Assembly: GCA_025055755.1 (NCBI GenBank)
Contig: JANWWF010000003.1
Location: forward strand, 40,014-104,013
Source: Candidatus Kapaibacterium sp.
Lineage (GTDB): Bacteria; Bacteroidota; Ignavibacteria; Kapaibacteriales; NICIL-2
DNA: 64,000 nucleotides
Reading direction: 5' to 3'
A program made the translations under genes and the position numbers. Position 1 is the stretch's first letter. The number at the start of each line of letters is the position of its first letter. The notes below the pieces were generated by a model that made no database searches, was not told the origin of the DNA, and saw only the letters and a program-made list of their open reading frames with translations. Of this stretch, positions 63,659-64,000 are shown piece by piece.

Positions 63659-64000
63659 TTAGCGCACCACTACCACGGGGGTTGACAGACGGTACTTGCC
63701 AGACTGCAGTACGCACCGATAGACACCTGCTGGTAGCATTGTTACGTCAAGCGCTATCCGCTGCAGACCACTGCCTAACTCCCCACGCCACACCTCCAGC
63801 ACCACTCGACCAGATATATCAACAATCTCTACCCGAACTACTGACCCCACTGGTCCTCGCACCTCTACGACTCCCTCACTGCCCATTGGCTGCGGATGAA
63901 CTCTTAACCAATAGCCTGCCGCGAGCGCATCCTCTTCCACACTCGACAGCGCAATCTGCACATCACTGGACACCACCGTCCCACACTCGTTGCTCACCTC
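63659..64000 (-). CDS. T9SS cargo protein, C-terminal fragment
   Basis: The last 113 codons of a gene that continues beyond the right edge. The visible part is the end of an Ig-like domain (SNECGTVVSSDVQIALSS) and a full Por sorting tail: ALAAGYWLRVHPQP, VEIVDISGRVVLEVWRGELG and GVYRCVLQSGKYRLSTP, ending VVVVR. The first 38 codons shown are nearly identical to the large cargo gene; the tail then diverges. It is the third consecutive gene of this class on the strand. Confidence 0.85.
   Translation of the reverse strand, partial: EVSNECGTVVSSDVQIALSSVEEDALAAGYWLRVHPQPMGSEGVVEVRGPVGSVVRVEIVDISGRVVLEVWRGELGSGLQRIALDVTMLPAGVYRCVLQSGKYRLSTPVVVVR
63888..64000. repeat. Near-identical 113-nt block, copy 2
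   Basis: Matches 58595-58707 with one mismatch and runs to the window edge, so the shared tract is at least 113 nt. Confidence 0.9.

Overview
The window is about 64 kb of gene-dense bacterial chromosome at roughly 50% G+C, open at both ends. Several features point to a flagellated member of the Bacteroidota-Chlorobiota (FCB) group, with Kapabacteria- or Ignavibacteria-like relatives as the best guess. There is a TonB-dependent receptor with a carboxypeptidase-regulatory N-domain, three Ig-domain secreted proteins ending in a type IX secretion (Por) sorting tail, an IcmF-type acyl-CoA mutase end, a complete rod/MS-ring/switch flagellar operon, and a FliW-CsrA pair. The phylum call is inference; no rRNA or tRNA gene is visible to settle it.

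Layout. 1-5.5 kb: C-terminus of an IcmF-like mutase, rarA, a murA/EnvC-like wall pair, thpR and an unknown protein. 5.7-10.5 kb: mraY, a promoter-hairpin-flanked Lys/Ala-rich H1-like protein, a 3-hydroxyacyl-CoA-dehydrogenase-like protein without a visible NAD motif, an unknown protein and a histidine kinase, all on the plus strand. 10.5-14.8 kb: flgB-flgC-small ORF-fliE-fliF-fliG behind a sigma-54-like site. 14.8-18.5 kb: a minus-strand trio (STAND-like ATPase, orphan sugar-type ABC permease, exported unknown). 18.6-22.9 kb: sugar isomerase, fmt, glycerophosphodiesterase, MoxR ATPase. 22.8-34 kb: transporter, thioredoxin, second histidine kinase, purine phosphorylase, Gfo/Idh/MocA oxidoreductase behind another sigma-54-like site, nadB, an EF-G2-like GTPase, a SRPBCC protein and an outer-membrane barrel. 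34-45.5 kb: a two-domain lipoprotein, a 48-residue membrane protein, acyl-CoA dehydrogenase, murF-thioesterase-tyrS, then motB-fliW-csrA-receiver, thrS and a STAS protein. 45.5-56.8 kb: a degenerate vanadium-haloperoxidase-like protein, TonB-dependent receptor, rlmN, dppC-type permease, grpE-dnaJ, hslO, a structured intergenic element, PAP2 phosphatase, anmK. 56.8-64 kb: three successive T9SS cargo genes.

Most genes are housekeeping and sit in short operons with tight or ATGA-overlapping junctions. Flagellar functions are split between a structural operon and a distant regulatory/stator mini-cluster. The least explained items are (i) four stacked hairpins ending in an intrinsic terminator between hslO and the PAP2 gene, probably a small RNA; (ii) a 113-nt block almost identical between two neighbouring T9SS cargo genes, whose 3' coding part is also unusually G+C-rich, which suggests cassette exchange of C-terminal modules; and (iii) several family members that have lost expected catalytic or cofactor residues. 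No CRISPR array, insertion sequence or prophage was seen.
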